The position numbers were made by a program, and so were the translations under genes. Positions 1 to 9,166 of a stretch of 64,000 nt of DNA are shown one piece after another. Source of the stretch: Verrucomicrobium sp. (GTDB lineage Bacteria > Verrucomicrobiota > Verrucomicrobiia > Methylacidiphilales > GAS474). Below the pieces are notes generated by a model. It searched no databases, had not been told where the DNA came from, and saw nothing but the letters and a program-made list of their open reading frames with translations. The stretch spans positions 1 to 64,000 of the forward strand of contig JAPWJX010000005.1 in the NCBI GenBank assembly GCA_028283855.1, in the 5' to 3' direction. Within the stretch, counting starts at the first letter, position 1. The number at the start of each line of letters is the position of its first letter.

Positions 1-281
1 ATCAGCGGCAACAGATCCGCGGCAAGCGGCGACAAACCCGGGCTGATGGCGACGAGTTCGACGCCTTCGAGCAGCACCGGCGAAAACGGGCCGCCGACGA
101 ATTGCGCGTCGACGCCGTGTGCTTCGAGCGCGGACAGGTTCGGCGGCACTTCGCGCGTATCGGCCACACGCAGCCGACAGCCGTGCCGCGCGCACCAGCG
201 CGCCATAGCGAGACCGGATTCACCCAGTCCCAGCACGAGCACCATCGGCTTTTGCCGATCCCGAAACTTCTCGCCGAACAT
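1..281 (-). CDS. murD: UDP-N-acetylmuramoylalanine--D-glutamate ligase, N-terminal part (cut by window start)
   Basis: MurD adds D-glutamate to UDP-MurNAc-L-Ala in the cytoplasm during peptidoglycan precursor synthesis. Only the first 93 or so codons are present. The reading starts at an ATG at 279-281, with a GGGGAA ribosome site just upstream, and runs off the window edge without a stop. The N-terminal fold shows the glycine-rich UDP-binding loop (VLGLGESG, about residues 15-22), then a Rossmann-like repeat (RVADTRE) and the typical AISPGLSP segment. It lies 26 nt downstream of mraY in the dcw operon, its normal place in Burkholderia. No frameshift is visible in the part seen. Confidence 0.93.
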   Translation of the reverse strand, partial: MFGEKFRDRQKPMVLVLGLGESGLAMARWCARHGCRLRVADTREVPPNLSALEAHGVDAQFVGGPFSPVLLEGVELVAISPGLSPLAADLLPL

Positions 282-307
282 CGCCTGCTTCCCCTAATAC
301 CTGCTGC

Positions 308-1477
308 TTAACGCAGTTTGAGCGTGGACAAACCAAAGAGACACAACATCAACGTGATGATCCAGAAGCGCACGACCACTTGCGTTTCCTTCCAACCCGA
401 CAATTCGAAGTGGTGATGCAGCGGCGCCATCTTGAAGAGACGCCGCCCTTCGCCGAAACGACGCTTGGTGAATTTGAACCAGGTCACCTGCAACATCACG
501 GAGAGCGTCTCCGCGACGAAAATGCCGCCCATGATGAAGAGCACGATTTCCTGGCGCACGATCACCGCGACCGTGCCGAGCGCGCCGCCGAGCGCCAGCG
601 CGCCGACGTCGCCCATGAACATCTGCGCCGGGTGCGTGTTGAACCAGAGGAACGCGAGCCCCGCCCCACCCATTGCCGAACAGAAGATCAGCAGTTCGCC
701 CGCACCGGCAATATGCGGAAACAGCAGGTATTTCGAGTAGACCGAGCTGCCCATCACGTAAGCGAACACGCCGAGCGACGCGCCGACCAGCACGACCGGC
801 ATGATCACGAGACCGTCGAGGCCGTCGGTGAGATTGACCGCGTTGCTCGCGCCGACGATCACCAGATACGTCAGTACGATGAAGCCCCACACGCCGAGCG
901 GATAGCTGATCGATTTGACGAACGGCAGCATCAGGTCGGCGTGGGGAGGCAGGCCCATCGACAGGCCGCTGCGCACCCACGCCATGAACAGGTCATACAC
1001 GCGCACATTGCTCGCTTCGGACACGCTGAACGCGAGGTACACGGCGGCGAACAGGCCGATCACCGACTGCCAGAAATACTTTTCGCGCGACGACATGCCG
1101 CGCGGATCCTTGTAGACCACCTTGCGGTAATCGTCGACCCAGCCGATCACGCCGAAACCGAACGTGACGAGCATCACGATCCAGATGAAGCGATTGGTCA
1201 GATCGGCCCACAGCAACGTGGCCACGGCAATGCCGAGCAGAATCAGCACACCGCCCATGGTCGGCGTGCCGGATTTGACGAGGTGAGTTTGCGGGCCGTC
1301 TTTACGAACGGCCTGACCGACCTTCATGGCGGTCAGCTTGCGGATCACCGCCGGGCCGCAGACGAGCCCGATCAGCAGCGCGGTGATGGTCGCCATCACC
1401 GCACGGAAAGTCAGATAACTGAACACGCGCAAGAAGCTTGCGTCATTCTGCAGCCATTGCGCCAGCGCCAGTAGCAT
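308..1477 (-). CDS. mraY: Phospho-N-acetylmuramoyl-pentapeptide transferase (MraY, lipid I synthesis)
   Basis: This integral inner-membrane enzyme transfers phospho-MurNAc-pentapeptide from UDP to undecaprenyl phosphate, making lipid I. The 389-residue length is the usual betaproteobacterial size. About ten hydrophobic segments are seen. Family motifs are intact: VDDYRK (114-119), NLTDGLDGL (215-223) and FMGD (287-290), with the triple-His motif at 354-356 near the C-terminus. The ATG has an AAGGA ribosome site. The gene follows murF by 17 nt and precedes murD by 26 nt, so it is part of the dcw transcription unit. Confidence 0.97.
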   Translation of the reverse strand: MLLALAQWLQNDASFLRVFSYLTFRAVMATITALLIGLVCGPAVIRKLTAMKVGQAVRKDGPQTHLVKSGTPTMGGVLILLGIAVATLLWADLTNRFIWIVMLVTFGFGVIGWVDDYRKVVYKDPRGMSSREKYFWQSVIGLFAAVYLAFSVSEASNVRVYDLFMAWVRSGLSMGLPPHADLMLPFVKSISYPLGVWGFIVLTYLVIVGASNAVNLTDGLDGLVIMPVVLVGASLGVFAYVMGSSVYSKYLLFPHIAGAGELLIFCSAMGGAGLAFLWFNTHPAQMFMGDVGALALGGALGTVAVIVRQEIVLFIMGGIFVAETLSVMLQVTWFKFTKRRFGEGRRLFKMAPLHHHFELSGWKETQVVVRFWIITLMLCLFGLSTLKLR

Positions 1478-1494
1478 GCTTCGGTCCTTCTATT

Positions 1495-2907
1495 TCAATG
1501 TGCGGCGGGCGTGCTGCCCGCTGCGTTGGGTTGTGGACTCGTTACGGCGTCCACCACGCGCTCCATCTGCATGAAGCGCGAGCCTTTCACGAGAAGCGTT
1601 GCGGCAGGACCGAAACCGGCCTGCTGCAATTGCGCGACCAGCGTGCCGACGTCGGCGACGTGGTGCGCGTTCGCGCCATACGCGGTGCAGGCGTCGCGCG
1701 AGGCGTCGCCCATTGCGTACAGCGCGTCGATACCGCGTTCTTTCGCGTACGCGCCGATTTCGCGGTGGAACGCCGGACCGTTGTCGCCGACTTCGCCCAT
1801 GTCGCCCATCACCAGCACGCGGGGCGCGGGGCGCGGGGCGAGCACGTCGATTGCGGCGCGCATCGAATCGGGGTTAGCGTTGTAGGTGTCGTCGATCACG
1901 GTTGCGCCGGCGAGCGTGCCGAGTACGGCTTGCTTCACCTGCAAGCGGCCCTTTACTGCGCCGAACGACTCGAGGCCGCGCCTGATCGCGTCGAGCGACA
2001 CGCCTGCGGCGAGAGCGGCTGACGTTGCGGCGAGTGCGTTGTGCGCATTGTGGTCGCCGAGCACTTGCAGCGTGACTTCGATATGGCCTTCCGGCGTGTC
2101 GATGCTCAAGATGTTGCCGGCGAACGTGCCTTTTACCGCAGCTTCAGTGGTGCGCTCCGCGGAGTTCAGCGCGAAGTCCATGATGCGGTTGCCGGTTGCG
2201 GCCACTCGCCAGATGCTCGCGTAAGCGTCGTCGGCGGGGAACACGGCGATACCTTGGGGCGAGAGCGCGTGAATCACGCTTGCGTGTTCCAGCGCGACGG
2301 CTTCGACGGTCGCCATGAATTCCTGGTGCTCGCGCTGTGCGTTGTTTACTACCGCGACGGTCGGCTCGGCGATTTTCGCGAGGTCAGAGGTTTCGCCCGG
2401 ATGGTTCATGCCGAGTTCGACTACCGCCAGTTGATGCGCTGCGTGCAGACGGAACAGCGTGAGCGGCAAGCCGATGTCGTTGTTGAAGTTGCCCGCAGTG
2501 GCGAGACGTGCGTCGGCGCCGACCGCGGCCGCGAAGATCGACGCGATCATTTCCTTGACCGTGGTCTTGCCGTTGCTGCCCGTCACGGCGACGAGCGGCA
2601 TGCTGAACTTGCGGCGCCAGCCGCGTGCGAGCGCACCCAGACCTACACGCGTGTCGGTGACTTGCAGCGTGGGCACGTTCCAGTCTTGCGGCGTGCGCGA
2701 GGCCAGTGCCGCCGTGACGTTACGCGCGGCCACGTCCGGCAGGAAGTCGTGCGCGTCGAACCGGTCGCCCTTGATCGCGACGAACAGATCGCCCGGGCCG
2801 GCGCTGCGGCTGTCGGTCGAGATGCGTTCAAAAGCGACGCTGTCGTCGCCGAGCACGGTCGAGCCCGGGATCAGCGCCGCAGCTTCACGCAGCGAGAACA
2901 TGCTCAT
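1495..2907 (-). CDS. murF: UDP-N-acetylmuramoyl-tripeptide--D-alanyl-D-alanine ligase (MurF)
   Basis: MurF attaches D-Ala-D-Ala to the UDP-MurNAc-tripeptide, completing the pentapeptide precursor. The 470-residue product has the Mur ligase N-terminal domain (about 1-95), the ATP-binding P-loop VTGSNGKTT (108-116) with the following central domain, and the C-terminal substrate domain with the DTYNANPDS motif. Two start codons lie two codons apart (MSM). The first forms an ATGA overlap with the murE stop, which favours it through translational coupling. It sits between murE and mraY as expected for a dcw cluster. Confidence 0.96.
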   Translation of the reverse strand: MSMFSLREAAALIPGSTVLGDDSVAFERISTDSRSAGPGDLFVAIKGDRFDAHDFLPDVAARNVTAALASRTPQDWNVPTLQVTDTRVGLGALARGWRRKFSMPLVAVTGSNGKTTVKEMIASIFAAAVGADARLATAGNFNNDIGLPLTLFRLHAAHQLAVVELGMNHPGETSDLAKIAEPTVAVVNNAQREHQEFMATVEAVALEHASVIHALSPQGIAVFPADDAYASIWRVAATGNRIMDFALNSAERTTEAAVKGTFAGNILSIDTPEGHIEVTLQVLGDHNAHNALAATSAALAAGVSLDAIRRGLESFGAVKGRLQVKQAVLGTLAGATVIDDTYNANPDSMRAAIDVLAPRPAPRVLVMGDMGEVGDNGPAFHREIGAYAKERGIDALYAMGDASRDACTAYGANAHHVADVGTLVAQLQQAGFGPAATLLVKGSRFMQMERVVDAVTSPQPNAAGSTPAAH

Positions 2908-4460
2908 TCGCCACCTCCGCGTGCCTGCGTCGCGCGCGCGGCCAGCGCGAGGCGAGCGTGATCCTGATCGGAGAAAGCGCGTTTCTTACCCATGATTTCC
3001 TGTGTTGCTTCGTGCCCCTTGCCGGCCAGCACGATGACGTCTTCGCGCGCGGCGCTGCGGATCGCCTGCAGGATCGCGCTTGCGCGGTCCTCGATACGGC
3101 GCGCCTTCGACGCGTCTTTCATACCCGCCGCGATCTGCTCGATGATCGATTGCGGATCTTCGCTGCGCGGGTTGTCGCTGGTCACGACGACGCCGTCGGC
3201 GATCTTCTCGGCGATCGCGCCCATCAGCGGACGCTTGGTCGCGTCGCGGTCGCCGCCGCAGCCGAACATGCAGATCAGTTCGCCGCCGCGTGCGGCCGCC
3301 ATCGGGCGCAGCGCTTCGAGCGTCTTTTCCAGCGCGTCCGGCGTGTGCGCGTAATCGATCACGACGAGCGGTTCGTCGTTCTGCAAGCGGCCGCCCAGAC
3401 GCTGCATGCGGCCGTTCACCGGTTCGAGCTTCGCCAGTTCGGCCAGCGCGGCTTCGAACGGCACGTCGGCGGCAAGCAACGCGCCCAGTACGCCGAGCAG
3501 ATTGCTCACGTTGAACGCGCCGAGCGTTTGCACTTCGACTTCGGCATCGCCCCACTCCGAGGTGCTCAGATGGAACGCGGTGCCCGTGGCCGTGGCGCGC
3601 ACATTCGAGGCCAGCAGCAACGCGTCAGCTCGCGGCGCGTCCTGCAGCGCGCCTTGTTCGCTGTCGAGGCCGTAGGCAATCGTGCGCGCATGGCCTTGCG
3701 TGCTGGCGAGCAAACGGCGGCCGGCTGCATCGTCGCGATTGATCACGGCCGCACGCAGTTCGGGCCAGGCGAAGAGGCGCGCTTTGGCGGCTTCGTAGGC
3801 TTCGAACGTCTGGTGATAGTCGAGATGGTCCTGCGTGAGATTCGTGAACACGGCGATGTCGAACGCCGTGCCGTTCACGCGCCCCTGGTGCAGCGCGTGC
3901 GACGACACTTCCATGGCCACCGCCTGCGCGCCCGCGTCGCGCAATTGCGCGAGGCTGCGTTGCAGCTGCGGTGCGTCGGGCGTGGTGAAACCCGTGTGCA
4001 CCAGGTGACCGGGCAAACCCGTGCCGAGCGTGCCGATGATCGCGCAACGCGTGCCGAGCGCCGTCAGCGCCGCCGAGATCCACTGGCTGCACGAAGTCTT
4101 GCCGTTCGTGCCGGTAATGCCGACCGTCAGCATGCTGTCGCTCGGGTCGTTGTACCAGCCGCTCGCGATCGAACCCGCGAGTTCGTTCAACGCCGGCACG
4201 GCGAGCGTGTTCGACGGATCGATCGCGCCGCTGAAGCCCTCGGGCTGAACCAGCACGGCGGCGGCGCCACGTTCGATCGCACCCTCGATGAACGGGCGGT
4301 TGTCCGCGCCGTCCACCGCGTAGGCGAAAAACACGTCGCCGGCCGCGAGCGAGCGCGTGTCGGCGTGCAGATGCGCGCCTGGCTGCACGTGAGCGTGCAG
4401 CCAGGTGAGGGCGTCGGCGATCTGCCGCTGCGCGGGATGCTTGTGACGCAGCGCGCTCAT
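2904..4460 (-). CDS. murE: UDP-N-acetylmuramoyl-L-alanyl-D-glutamate--2,6-diaminopimelate ligase (MurE)
   Basis: MurE adds the third stem-peptide residue. The 518-residue sequence has the ATP loop GITGTNGKTS (114-123), the central-domain VSSHAL and FTNLTQDHLDYH motifs, and the C-terminal DNPR motif (429-432). DNPR marks enzymes specific for meso-diaminopimelate rather than lysine, as expected for a Gram-negative. The start overlaps the ftsI stop by 4 nt and the stop overlaps murF by 4 nt (ATGA both times), so translation is probably coupled along ftsI-murE-murF. Confidence 0.96.
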   Translation of the reverse strand: MSALRHKHPAQRQIADALTWLHAHVQPGAHLHADTRSLAAGDVFFAYAVDGADNRPFIEGAIERGAAAVLVQPEGFSGAIDPSNTLAVPALNELAGSIASGWYNDPSDSMLTVGITGTNGKTSCSQWISAALTALGTRCAIIGTLGTGLPGHLVHTGFTTPDAPQLQRSLAQLRDAGAQAVAMEVSSHALHQGRVNGTAFDIAVFTNLTQDHLDYHQTFEAYEAAKARLFAWPELRAAVINRDDAAGRRLLASTQGHARTIAYGLDSEQGALQDAPRADALLLASNVRATATGTAFHLSTSEWGDAEVEVQTLGAFNVSNLLGVLGALLAADVPFEAALAELAKLEPVNGRMQRLGGRLQNDEPLVVIDYAHTPDALEKTLEALRPMAAARGGELICMFGCGGDRDATKRPLMGAIAEKIADGVVVTSDNPRSEDPQSIIEQIAAGMKDASKARRIEDRASAILQAIRSAAREDVIVLAGKGHEATQEIMGKKRAFSDQDHARLALAARATQARGGGE

Positions 4461-6322
4461 CGCACGACTCCCGGATGGCTTTTCGCGTTCGCGGAAATCG
4501 TCATCTTCTTCGCGCCGGCGCTAGTGGAGAGTTTCTTGACCGTGGCAGGCGTGGCGGGCGCAGTCGGTGCGGGCGGGGCCGAGTCGTCCGACACCACCAT
4601 TTGCTTGACCGGCATGTCCGGCGGCACGTTCAGCGAGCGCAGCGTATCGCCGACGATGCTCGAGAACACCGGACCCGACACCTGACCGCCGAAGTGGCTG
4701 CCCGCCGTCGGTTCGTCGACCGAAACGGCCACGACGATGCGCGGATTCGGCATGGGCGCCATGCCGACGAACGACGCGCGATATTTGGAGTGGTCGTAAC
4801 CGTGCGCGCCGTGCTTGTACGCCGTACCGCTCTTGCCGCCGACGCGATAGCCCGGCACCGCCGCATCCGGCGAGGTGCCGCCCGGCGCCGTGACGGTTTC
4901 GAGCATGGCGCGCACTTCGCGCGCTGTAGTGGGCGCGAAGATCTGCGGGCCGGTGGCCGGCTGATCGCCTGGCGTGCGGAAGATCGACACCGGCATGATC
5001 TCGCCGTCATGCGCGATCGCGGTGTAAGCGCGGCCCAACTGGAACAGCGACACCGACAGACCATAGCCATACGACATGGTCGCCTGCTCGATGCGGCGCC
5101 AGCTCTTCCACGGACGCAGACGGCCAGCCGCCGCGCCCGGGAAGCCGACCTTCGGCGCCTGGCCGAGACCGATGCTGGTGTACATGTTCCACATCTCTTC
5201 GGGCTTGAGCTGCATGGCGATCTTCGTCGCGCCGATGTTGCTCGACTTCTGGATCACGCCGCCCACCGTCAGCACGCCGAACGCGCTGTCGTCGGTAATC
5301 GGCGCGCCGTCAAGCACGAAACGGCCGCCGCCTGTATCAACCAGTGTAGTCGGCGTGACGCGGTGCAGATCGAGCGCGAGCGAGACCGTGAACGGCTTCA
5401 TGATCGAGCCGGGCTCGAACGTGTCGGTCAGGATGCGGTTGCGCAACTGGTCGCCGGTCAGGTGGGTGCGGTCGTTCGGGTTGTAGGTCGGGTAATTGAC
5501 GAGCGCCAGCACTTCGCCGGTGCGCACGTCGATCACCATCGCCGCGCCGGCCTTCGCCTTGAATTTCTCGACGGCCGCCTTCAGGTTCGTATAAGCGATG
5601 TACTGAATCTTGCTGTCGATCGAGAGATCCACGTCCTGGCCGTTGTGCGGCACGACCTGCTCGTCCACGTCCTCGATGATGTGGCCCATGCGGTCCTTGA
5701 TCACGCGGCGGCTGCCCGACACGCCGGCGAGCAGCTTCTGGTCGCCGAGTTCGACGCCTTCCTGGCCTTCGTCTTCCACGTTGGTGAAGCCGATCAGGTG
5801 AGCCGTGATCTCGCCTTCCGGATAGAAGCGCTTGTATTCGTCGCGCGCGTAAATGCCGGGGATGTCCAGCGCGGTGACTTTCTCGGCGACGTCCACCGGC
5901 ACCTGGCGCTTCACGTAGACGAAGTTCTTGTCTTCCGACAGCTTGGCGCGCAGTTCCTTGTTCGTCATGCCGAGCAGCTTGCCGAGCGCGGTCAGCTTGT
6001 CGGCGCCGAGGTCGTCCGGCACCGATTCGGGAATCGCCCAGATGGCGCGCACCGGCAGACTCGTGGCCAGCACGAGACCGTTACGGTCGAGAATCTTGCC
6101 GCGCGTGGCCGGCAGTTCGAGCCGGCGCTGATAGCGGATTTCACCCTGCTTCTGATAGAACGCGTTGCCCGGGCCCTGAATCCAGAAGGCGCGCGCGGTG
6201 AGCGCGACGAACGCCATGAACAGCATGAACACGACGAGTTTCGAGCGCCACATCGGCAGGCGCACCGACAGGATCGGGTTGGCCGAGAAGGCGACGCTCT
6301 TGCGAGCCGACGATTTTTTCAT
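4457..6322 (-). CDS. ftsI: Peptidoglycan D,D-transpeptidase FtsI (penicillin-binding protein 3)
   Basis: FtsI is the septal class B penicillin-binding protein that cross-links peptidoglycan at the divisome. The 621-residue protein has a basic cytoplasmic tail, one transmembrane helix (about 28-48), a dimerisation/pedestal domain (about 65-230) and a transpeptidase domain. The three catalytic motifs are intact: SIMK with the nucleophile Ser306, SSN (360-362) and KSGT (497-500). The C-terminus is an Ala/Pro-rich tail. It overlaps ftsL upstream and murE downstream by 4 nt each, matching the normal dcw order. Confidence 0.96.
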   Translation of the reverse strand: MKKSSARKSVAFSANPILSVRLPMWRSKLVVFMLFMAFVALTARAFWIQGPGNAFYQKQGEIRYQRRLELPATRGKILDRNGLVLATSLPVRAIWAIPESVPDDLGADKLTALGKLLGMTNKELRAKLSEDKNFVYVKRQVPVDVAEKVTALDIPGIYARDEYKRFYPEGEITAHLIGFTNVEDEGQEGVELGDQKLLAGVSGSRRVIKDRMGHIIEDVDEQVVPHNGQDVDLSIDSKIQYIAYTNLKAAVEKFKAKAGAAMVIDVRTGEVLALVNYPTYNPNDRTHLTGDQLRNRILTDTFEPGSIMKPFTVSLALDLHRVTPTTLVDTGGGRFVLDGAPITDDSAFGVLTVGGVIQKSSNIGATKIAMQLKPEEMWNMYTSIGLGQAPKVGFPGAAAGRLRPWKSWRRIEQATMSYGYGLSVSLFQLGRAYTAIAHDGEIMPVSIFRTPGDQPATGPQIFAPTTAREVRAMLETVTAPGGTSPDAAVPGYRVGGKSGTAYKHGAHGYDHSKYRASFVGMAPMPNPRIVVAVSVDEPTAGSHFGGQVSGPVFSSIVGDTLRSLNVPPDMPVKQMVVSDDSAPPAPTAPATPATVKKLSTSAGAKKMTISANAKSHPGVVR

Positions 6323-6669
6323 CGCACGCCTCCGCGACGGGTCGCTGCCGGCGCCGATGCCGGGCCGGAAGTCGGAATCGGTGCGTCTTCGGCTTTCGCC
6401 GCGCCCGGATCGAGCGTGAGGTATTGCGTGCGGCCGGTGGTGACCGATTGCATCTTCAGGGAATCAGTGGCGATCTGCTCGATGCGCGACGTTTTCGACA
6501 ACGCGCTCTGCTGATATTGAAGTTGCGAATAGTCCTGCTGCAACTGGCGCTCCTGCGATTGGGCGCGCTGCAACTGGATAAAGATCTGACGCTGCTGATT
6601 GGTGGCGTTGACGACCGACAAGGCGCAGCCCATCACGATAATCAGCAGGAAGATATTGAGGCGGTTCAT
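6319..6669 (-). CDS. ftsL: Cell division protein FtsL
   Basis: This is a small bitopic divisome protein that forms a complex with FtsB and FtsQ and recruits FtsW/FtsI. The 116 residues show a short N-terminus, a single membrane helix (about 4-22), a Gln-rich heptad-like coiled-coil region (about 25-65), and the short conserved stretch around [13 protein letters not shown] disordered Pro/Ala tail ends the protein. Sequence conservation in this family is low, so position between rsmH and ftsI with 4-nt overlaps on both sides is part of the assignment. Confidence 0.93.
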   Translation of the reverse strand: MNRLNIFLLIIVMGCALSVVNATNQQRQIFIQLQRAQSQERQLQQDYSQLQYQQSALSKTSRIEQIATDSLKMQSVTTGRTQYLTLDPGAAKAEDAPIPTSGPASAPAATRRGGVR

Positions 6670-7619
6670 GGTGCGATCCGCTCCGCCACGCGCATCACGG
6701 CAGAACGGGCGCGCGGGTTGGCGGCGACTTCAGCGTCGCTCGCGAACACACGGCCGATGATTTTGAGCGGAGGGCTCGGCAGGTCGACGGCGCGAATCGG
6801 CAGGCGGCGATCCACCGTAGGCGTACTTGCGTGCGCCTGCATGAATCGCTTGACGATCCGGTCCTCGAGCGAATGAAAGCTGATGACCACCAGCCGCCCC
6901 CCTTGCTCCAACAGCGACAACGCTGCTTCTAAAACGACTTGCAGCTCCGCAAGCTCTTGATTGATGTGAATCCGTATAGCTTGAAAGGTGCGGGTTGCCG
7001 GATCCTTGCCCTTCTCACGGGTTTTGACGACGTTAGCCACGATTTGGGCAAGCTCGCCCGTGCTGACGAGAGGCCCAAGACGGTCGGACTCTGCCCGGCG
7101 AGCAACAAGCGCCTTTGCAATCTGAAAAGCAAACCGTTCTTCCCCATAATCTCGTATCACCTCCGTCAATTCCTGCACCGTGGCCCGCGCCAGCCAGTCA
7201 GCCGCGGACTCGCCGCGCGTGGGATCCATCCGCATGTCGAGCGGGCCGTCGGCGCGAAAACTGAAACCCCGCTCCGGGTCGTCGACTTGCGGCGACGACA
7301 CGCCCAGATCCAGCAACACGCCCGACACCCGCCCTACGCCGCGCTCCGCAACCGCGGTGCGCAGTGAAGCAAAACTCTCGTGCACGATGCCAAAGCGCGG
7401 ATCCGCGATCTGCTGCGCCGTGGCGATGGCGAGCGGGTCTTTGTCGAACGCGATGAGCCGCCCCGACTCGCCCAGCTTCTCCAGCACCAGCCGGCTATGA
7501 CCGCCGCGCCCGAACGTGCCGTCCACATACACGCCGTCCGCGCGCGTGACCAGCGCGCCAACCGCTTCTTCCAGCAGCACCGTGCGATGCTGCAATTCGT
7601 TTCCCATCGCAGGTGCCAT
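6666..7619 (-). CDS. rsmH: 16S rRNA (cytosine(1402)-N(4))-methyltransferase RsmH (MraW)
   Basis: RsmH methylates N4 of C1402 in 16S rRNA using S-adenosylmethionine. The sequence begins with the family signature [10 protein letters not shown], has the SAM loop [11 protein letters not shown] and the [10 protein letters not shown](V/L)D segment, and later the FQAIRIHIN and [10 protein letters not shown] motifs. Its 317 residues are normal for the family. Two in-frame ATGs are possible (7619 and 7607). The longer form is given, but the second, which begins MGNELQHR, is equally plausible. The gene overlaps ftsL by 4 nt and follows mraZ by 15 nt. Confidence 0.95.
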   Translation of the reverse strand: MAPAMGNELQHRTVLLEEAVGALVTRADGVYVDGTFGRGGHSRLVLEKLGESGRLIAFDKDPLAIATAQQIADPRFGIVHESFASLRTAVAERGVGRVSGVLLDLGVSSPQVDDPERGFSFRADGPLDMRMDPTRGESAADWLARATVQELTEVIRDYGEERFAFQIAKALVARRAESDRLGPLVSTGELAQIVANVVKTREKGKDPATRTFQAIRIHINQELAELQVVLEAALSLLEQGGRLVVISFHSLEDRIVKRFMQAHASTPTVDRRLPIRAVDLPSPPLKIIGRVFASDAEVAANPRARSAVMRVAERIAP

Positions 7620-7634
7620 ATATGTGAGCCGCGA

Positions 7635-8063
7635 TCAGAACGTGAAATTCTTCAACGCTTCGGGCATGCCCTCGGCGATCGCCGCCTGTTCCTTCTCGGC
7701 GTAGGTTTGTGCATTCCATAATTCGAAGTGCCGGCCCATGCCGAGCAGCGTCACTTCTTTTTCCAGCGCGCCGGCCGTGCGCAATTCCGGCGACACGAGC
7801 ACGCGCCCTGCGCCGTCCATATCGACGTCCATTGCATTGCCGAGAAAAATGCGCTTCCACCAGGTCGCGTTCATGGGCAGCTTGTCGACCTTGTCGCGAA
7901 AGATTTCCCACTCCGGGCGCGGAAAGAGCAACAGGCAGCCGTCCGGGTGCTTGGTGATCGTCACCCGGCCCTCTGCCTGTGTTTGCAGCGCATCCCGATA
8001 CCGAGAGGGAATAGACATCCGCCCTTTCGCATCGAGCGTCAGCGCCGACGCCCCTTGGAACAC
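7635..8063 (-). CDS. mraZ: Transcriptional regulator MraZ
   Basis: MraZ is an AbrB/SpoVT-fold DNA-binding protein that represses its own dcw operon by binding short repeats near the promoter. The 142-residue sequence has two tandem half-domains. The first starts with [14 protein letters not shown] (about 10-23), the second with [18 protein letters not shown] (about 78-95). Both carry the conserved D-x-x-GR pattern. The start is a GTG at 8061-8063, because no ATG gives the conserved N-terminus [11 protein letters not shown]. It heads the dcw operon, and candidate operator boxes lie 130-165 nt upstream. Confidence 0.95.
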   Translation of the reverse strand: MFQGASALTLDAKGRMSIPSRYRDALQTQAEGRVTITKHPDGCLLLFPRPEWEIFRDKVDKLPMNATWWKRIFLGNAMDVDMDGAGRVLVSPELRTAGALEKEVTLLGMGRHFELWNAQTYAEKEQAAIAEGMPEALKNFTF

Positions 8064-8079
8064 TTCGCTCTCCCCTGTC

Positions 8080-8150
8080 GACCGGAGTTGGCGCTTTTGC
8101 GCTTTACTCCGGTCCCATGCAACCTGGTTGCTCGCGGCGCTTTTGCGCCG
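8080..8150 (-). other. mraZ leader: three consecutive inverted repeats
   Basis: The predicted 5' leader of mraZ (about 157 nt) contains three near-adjacent inverted repeats. The first is an outer 9-bp stem (8080-8088 with 8106-8114) enclosing an inner GCGC/GCGC pair with a four-base loop. The second is a perfect 13-nt repeat at 8119-8131. The third is a 6-bp stem at 8135-8140/8145-8150 around the same four-base loop. The first and third share a 12-nt core, GCGCAAAAGCGC on the transcribed strand. The arrangement is seen directly; any RNA or protein-binding role is inferred. Confidence 0.6.
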
Positions 8151-8192
8151 GCTGTCCGATTCGTGAAAATCTACCCGAAACTGCCTGTGAGA

Positions 8193-8227
8193 TCACACAA
8201 AAATACACTTTCTCACACTGTCTCCCA
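8193..8227 (-). promoter_or_regulatory. Candidate MraZ operator: four 5-nt boxes at 10-bp spacing
   Basis: On the minus strand, four boxes read TGGGA (8223-8227), TGTGA (8213-8217), TGTAT (8203-8207) and TGTGA (8193-8197), exactly 10 bp apart. Published MraZ operators in E. coli and other bacteria are TGGGN repeats separated by 5 nt, so the first box is a full match and the others are degenerate. The boxes begin at the promoter -10 element and run past the predicted start of transcription, a position suited to autorepression. Confidence 0.65.
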
Positions 8228-8255
8228 CTTTAGAGGAACGCTAAACAGGGGTCAA
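8227..8255 (-). promoter_or_regulatory. Predicted sigma70-type promoter of the dcw operon
   Basis: On the minus strand a -35 element TTGACC (8250-8255) and a -10 element TAAAGT (8227-8232) are separated by 17 bp. Transcription should start near 8220, giving mraZ a leader of about 157 nt. Candidate MraZ boxes overlap and follow the -10 element. The rest of the 464-nt gap to coq7 (about 8256-8527) holds no gene or other convincing signal. Confidence 0.6.
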
Positions 8256-8527
8256 GGGAGAACCACGCTTTTCGGCGAATTTTGTTTGTTAGAACAAGGA
8301 CTTAGCGCGACTCCTTCACGTCAGCATAAAACGGAAAACCGTTATAAATGAATGAGCTAGTGCAGCTTGTGAAGGTGATACGTGAAAAGTGCGGGGGAAA
8401 GGCGTGGAATGAAAGAGATCGTTAAGCGGGATCGGCGGGTGTGGGATGGCGTTTCCGGGTACTTCAGGCGGACGGCGCGCGAGGCGCCGCCCCACTTCCG
8501 AGAGGTGCGTGAACGGCTGTCTCGAAC

Positions 8528-9166
8528 TTATATGTAATAGGCGGTGCGCGTCATCACCTTCGACACCGCGCGCATGAGCGCACGCGCGGGGAACGGCAAT
8601 TCGACGCCGCCGGCATCCATCGCCGCCTTGCCGTGACCGGCTTCGTCGACCCGCATCTGCTCGACAATGGCGCGCGACTCGTGGTCGGCGGCCGGCAACT
8701 CGTCGAGATGCTGATCCAGATGCTGCTCGACCTGACGTTCGGTCTCGGCCATGAAGCCGAGACTCACCCGATCGCCAAGACGGCCTGCGGCGAAACCGAT
8801 AGCCAATGCGCCGGTGTACCAGAGCGGGTTCAGCAGGCTCGGACGCGAGTCGAGTGCTTCGAGACGTTTCGGAAGTCCACGCGAGATGATCTTCTTCCTC
8901 GATTGCCGCGCGATTGAACACGGCTCGCAACGACGGCGACCTGGTCGCGAGTTTCTGAGCCTGGTAGAGCGCCTGGGCGCAGACCTCGCCGACGTGGTTC
9001 ACGCGCATCAAACCAGCCGCGTGCGCGCGCTCGGCCGGGTGACAATTCCGGCGCTTGAGTCAGCCGCCGATTCTTGCGGAACCGGCAACGGACGACTCAT
9101 CCGCGACACGCCGGTCATTGAGCGTAAACCCCGATCAAACTCGCTAATCAACTCGTCCAGAAACAT
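8528..9166 (-). pseudogene. coq7: 2-nonaprenyl-3-methyl-6-methoxy-1,4-benzoquinol hydroxylase (Coq7), split by two frameshifts
   Basis: Coq7 is a di-iron monooxygenase of ubiquinone synthesis. A full-length gene of 213 codons is recognisable from ATG 9164-9166 to the stop at 8528, but in two frames. Codons to about 9037 read in frame 1, beginning [14 protein letters not shown]. The part from about 9036 to 8870, with [16 protein letters not shown] and EEEDH, is in another frame. The rest, with [11 protein letters not shown] and RVDEAGHG, returns to frame 1. The breaks map to a short C run (GGG at 9037-9039 on the plus strand, one base missing) and an A run (TTT at 8867-8869, one base extra). 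As written, frame 1 stops within the gene. All iron-ligand motifs survive across the frames, so sequencing error is more likely than true decay. Confidence 0.85.

Noticed and set aside
380-6514. Long open frames on the plus strand opposite mraY, murF, murE and ftsI
   Set aside because: They are antisense shadows in high-GC DNA; composition is Arg/His/Asp-rich with no domain, while the minus-strand frames are clear dcw genes.
8316-9011. A 231-residue protein read straight through the middle of coq7 and beyond
   Set aside because: Only its first 50 or so residues are Coq7-like; after the frameshift at about 8,868 the translation is out of frame noise.
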